Assembly: GCA_938036845.1 (NCBI GenBank)
Contig: CALHWA010000080.1
Location: 1 to 7,019, forward strand
Direction: 5' to 3'
DNA from: an uncultured Candidatus Saccharibacteria bacterium
GTDB lineage: Bacteria; Patescibacteriota; Saccharimonadia; Saccharimonadales; Saccharimonadaceae
DNA length: 7,019 bases
Positions 6,593 through 7,019 of this stretch are shown piece after piece. Positions within the stretch are counted from its first letter, which is position 1. Each line of letters begins with the position of its first letter. A program made the translations under genes and the position numbers. The notes beneath the pieces were generated by a model. It saw only the letters and a list, made by a program, of their open reading frames with translations, had not been told where the DNA came from and made no database searches.

Positions 6593-6601
6593 ATTATACC
6601 A
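6593..6601 (-). promoter_or_regulatory. Extended -10 promoter of the membrane protein-htrA operon, near-leaderless
   Basis: The minus strand reads TGG plus TATAAT (6601-6593). The 8 nt AAAAGGCA separate it from the ATG at 6584, so a start 6-9 nt past the hexamer would give a leader of 0-3 nt. The -35 position at 17 bp (TCTTAT, 6621-6616) is weak. The 10-mer ATGGTATAAT is identical to the plus-strand element at 3353-3362. Confidence 0.65.
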
Positions 6602-6910
6602 TTTTGGGCGAAAAAATAAGAGCCTAGGGCGAGAACATTCTACTCTCTACTGTACTACTGTACTGGCTGTGCTAGTTCCGCAGTTTGTCTTGCTACGCCT
6701 AAGTTACAGAACCTCACGATAAGATCGTATGCTGCTTTCCCCCACTCTTCCTCTGCTAGAGCATAAAGAAATTATTAATGATACGTTTAGATAAGCGTGA
6801 ACAAGTTGGTGCGCGAAGGGCGTTAGCTCGTGTCGCAATTTATCAGGGTAATATGGCGAGGTGAGGAGAATACTGCTCAAGAAAGACTCTAAAAATCAGA
6901 CGGTCTTTGC

Positions 6911-6939
6911 TTGACCCAACAGCACTATGGTTCTATAGT
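6911..6939 (+). promoter_or_regulatory. Near-consensus promoter of the exported-protein gene, leaderless layout
   Basis: TTGACC (6911-6916), an exact 17-bp spacer, then TATAGT (6934-6939). The 8 nt GGGTATAT separate the -10 from the ATG at 6948, so transcription should start within about 2 nt of the start codon or at its A. There is no ribosome site. Confidence 0.75.
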
Positions 6940-6947
6940 GGGTATAT

Positions 6948-7019
6948 ATGGCACACAAACTCCATTTTCGCAACACCAAGCAACATTGGGTGGCCGCCGC
7001 CGTCCTCGCACCTCTCCTT
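6948..7019 (+). CDS. Exported or surface protein, first 24 codons only (window edge)
   Basis: The visible start encodes a polar, basic segment (MAHKLHFRNTKQHW) followed by the beginning of a hydrophobic core (VAAAVLAPLL), as in an N-terminal signal peptide. The FRNTKQHWVAAAV part recalls the KxYKxGKxW class of long signal peptides found on large secreted glucan-binding and surface proteins of Gram-positive bacteria, but the lysine-to-tryptophan spacing is one residue off, so the likeness is partial. The start is well fixed: an in-frame TAG lies at 6936-6938 and no start codon sits between. The promoter -10 hexamer ends 8 nt before the ATG. The body of the protein is outside the window, so its function is unknown. 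Confidence 0.65.
   Translation, partial: MAHKLHFRNTKQHWVAAAVLAPLL

Larger units (their letters stand above)
6585..6947. other. Intergenic region with no confident gene
   Basis: This 363-bp stretch between divergent genes contains the two flanking promoters and no recognised RNA gene. A tandem duplication of the 8-mer TACTGTAC lies at 6648-6663. On the plus strand a 28-codon frame runs from ATG 6778 to TGA 6864 without a good ribosome site. On the minus strand two overlapping open stretches without an ATG read as protein-like sequence: 6771-6655 (including EEEWGKAAYDLIVRF) and a neighbouring frame to its right, in the same reading direction (including PYYPDKLRHELTPF). They could be chance, or the worn remains of a frameshifted gene. 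None is solid enough to call as a gene. Confidence 0.35.

Noticed and set aside
6648..6663. Tandem TACTGTAC repeat as an operator or CRISPR-like repeat.
   Set aside because: Only two copies with no spacer, and not placed at a promoter core. It looks like a simple small duplication.
6778..6864. 28-codon plus-strand frame as a small gene.
   Set aside because: No Shine-Dalgarno, no nearby promoter in the leaderless geometry seen elsewhere in this window, and a short arginine-rich product. Length is within chance.

Overview
The window looks like a chromosomal segment from a small-genome, Gram-positive-type (monoderm) bacterium. My best guess is a Patescibacteria/CPR lineage such as Saccharibacteria. 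This is inference from gene style only: a compact layout, TGA used as a stop, a membrane-anchored HtrA, a Wzz-like protein with no fused kinase, strong extended -10 promoters, and two genes whose promoters leave almost no 5' leader. No rRNA, tRNA, CRISPR array or insertion sequence is visible.

Left part (1-3177, minus strand): an extracellular or capsular polysaccharide operon read right to left. The order is a Wzz-type chain-length protein (GTG start), a small PglC-type phosphoglycosyl transferase that would start the lipid-linked sugar, a GT4 glycosyltransferase, and a second GT4 glycosyltransferase cut by the window edge. The last three are tightly coupled by a 14-nt overlap and an ATGA overlap. 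The logic is to load the first sugar phosphate on undecaprenyl phosphate, add further sugars, and control chain length during polymerisation. A good promoter lies just upstream of the Wzz gene.

Middle (3178-4568): a divergent promoter region with several extended -10 elements, then a plus-strand gene of 370 codons. Its C-terminal half resembles the TY-Chap (YbjN/CesT-like peptide-binding chaperone) domains common in Actinobacteria. It meets the next operon head-on at a perfect 11-bp inverted repeat that probably ends transcription from both sides.

Right part (4557-6584, minus strand): a two-gene unit of an unrecognised polytopic membrane protein followed by a membrane-anchored HtrA/DegP-family serine protease with an intact catalytic triad and one PDZ domain.

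Far right (6585-7019): a 363-bp intergenic stretch with no confident gene, then the first 24 codons of a plus-strand secreted protein. That start has a near-consensus promoter ending 8 nt before the ATG and a signal peptide reminiscent of the KxYKxGKxW type. The most noteworthy signals are the two near-leaderless promoters, the lone TY-Chap-like gene and this signal peptide.
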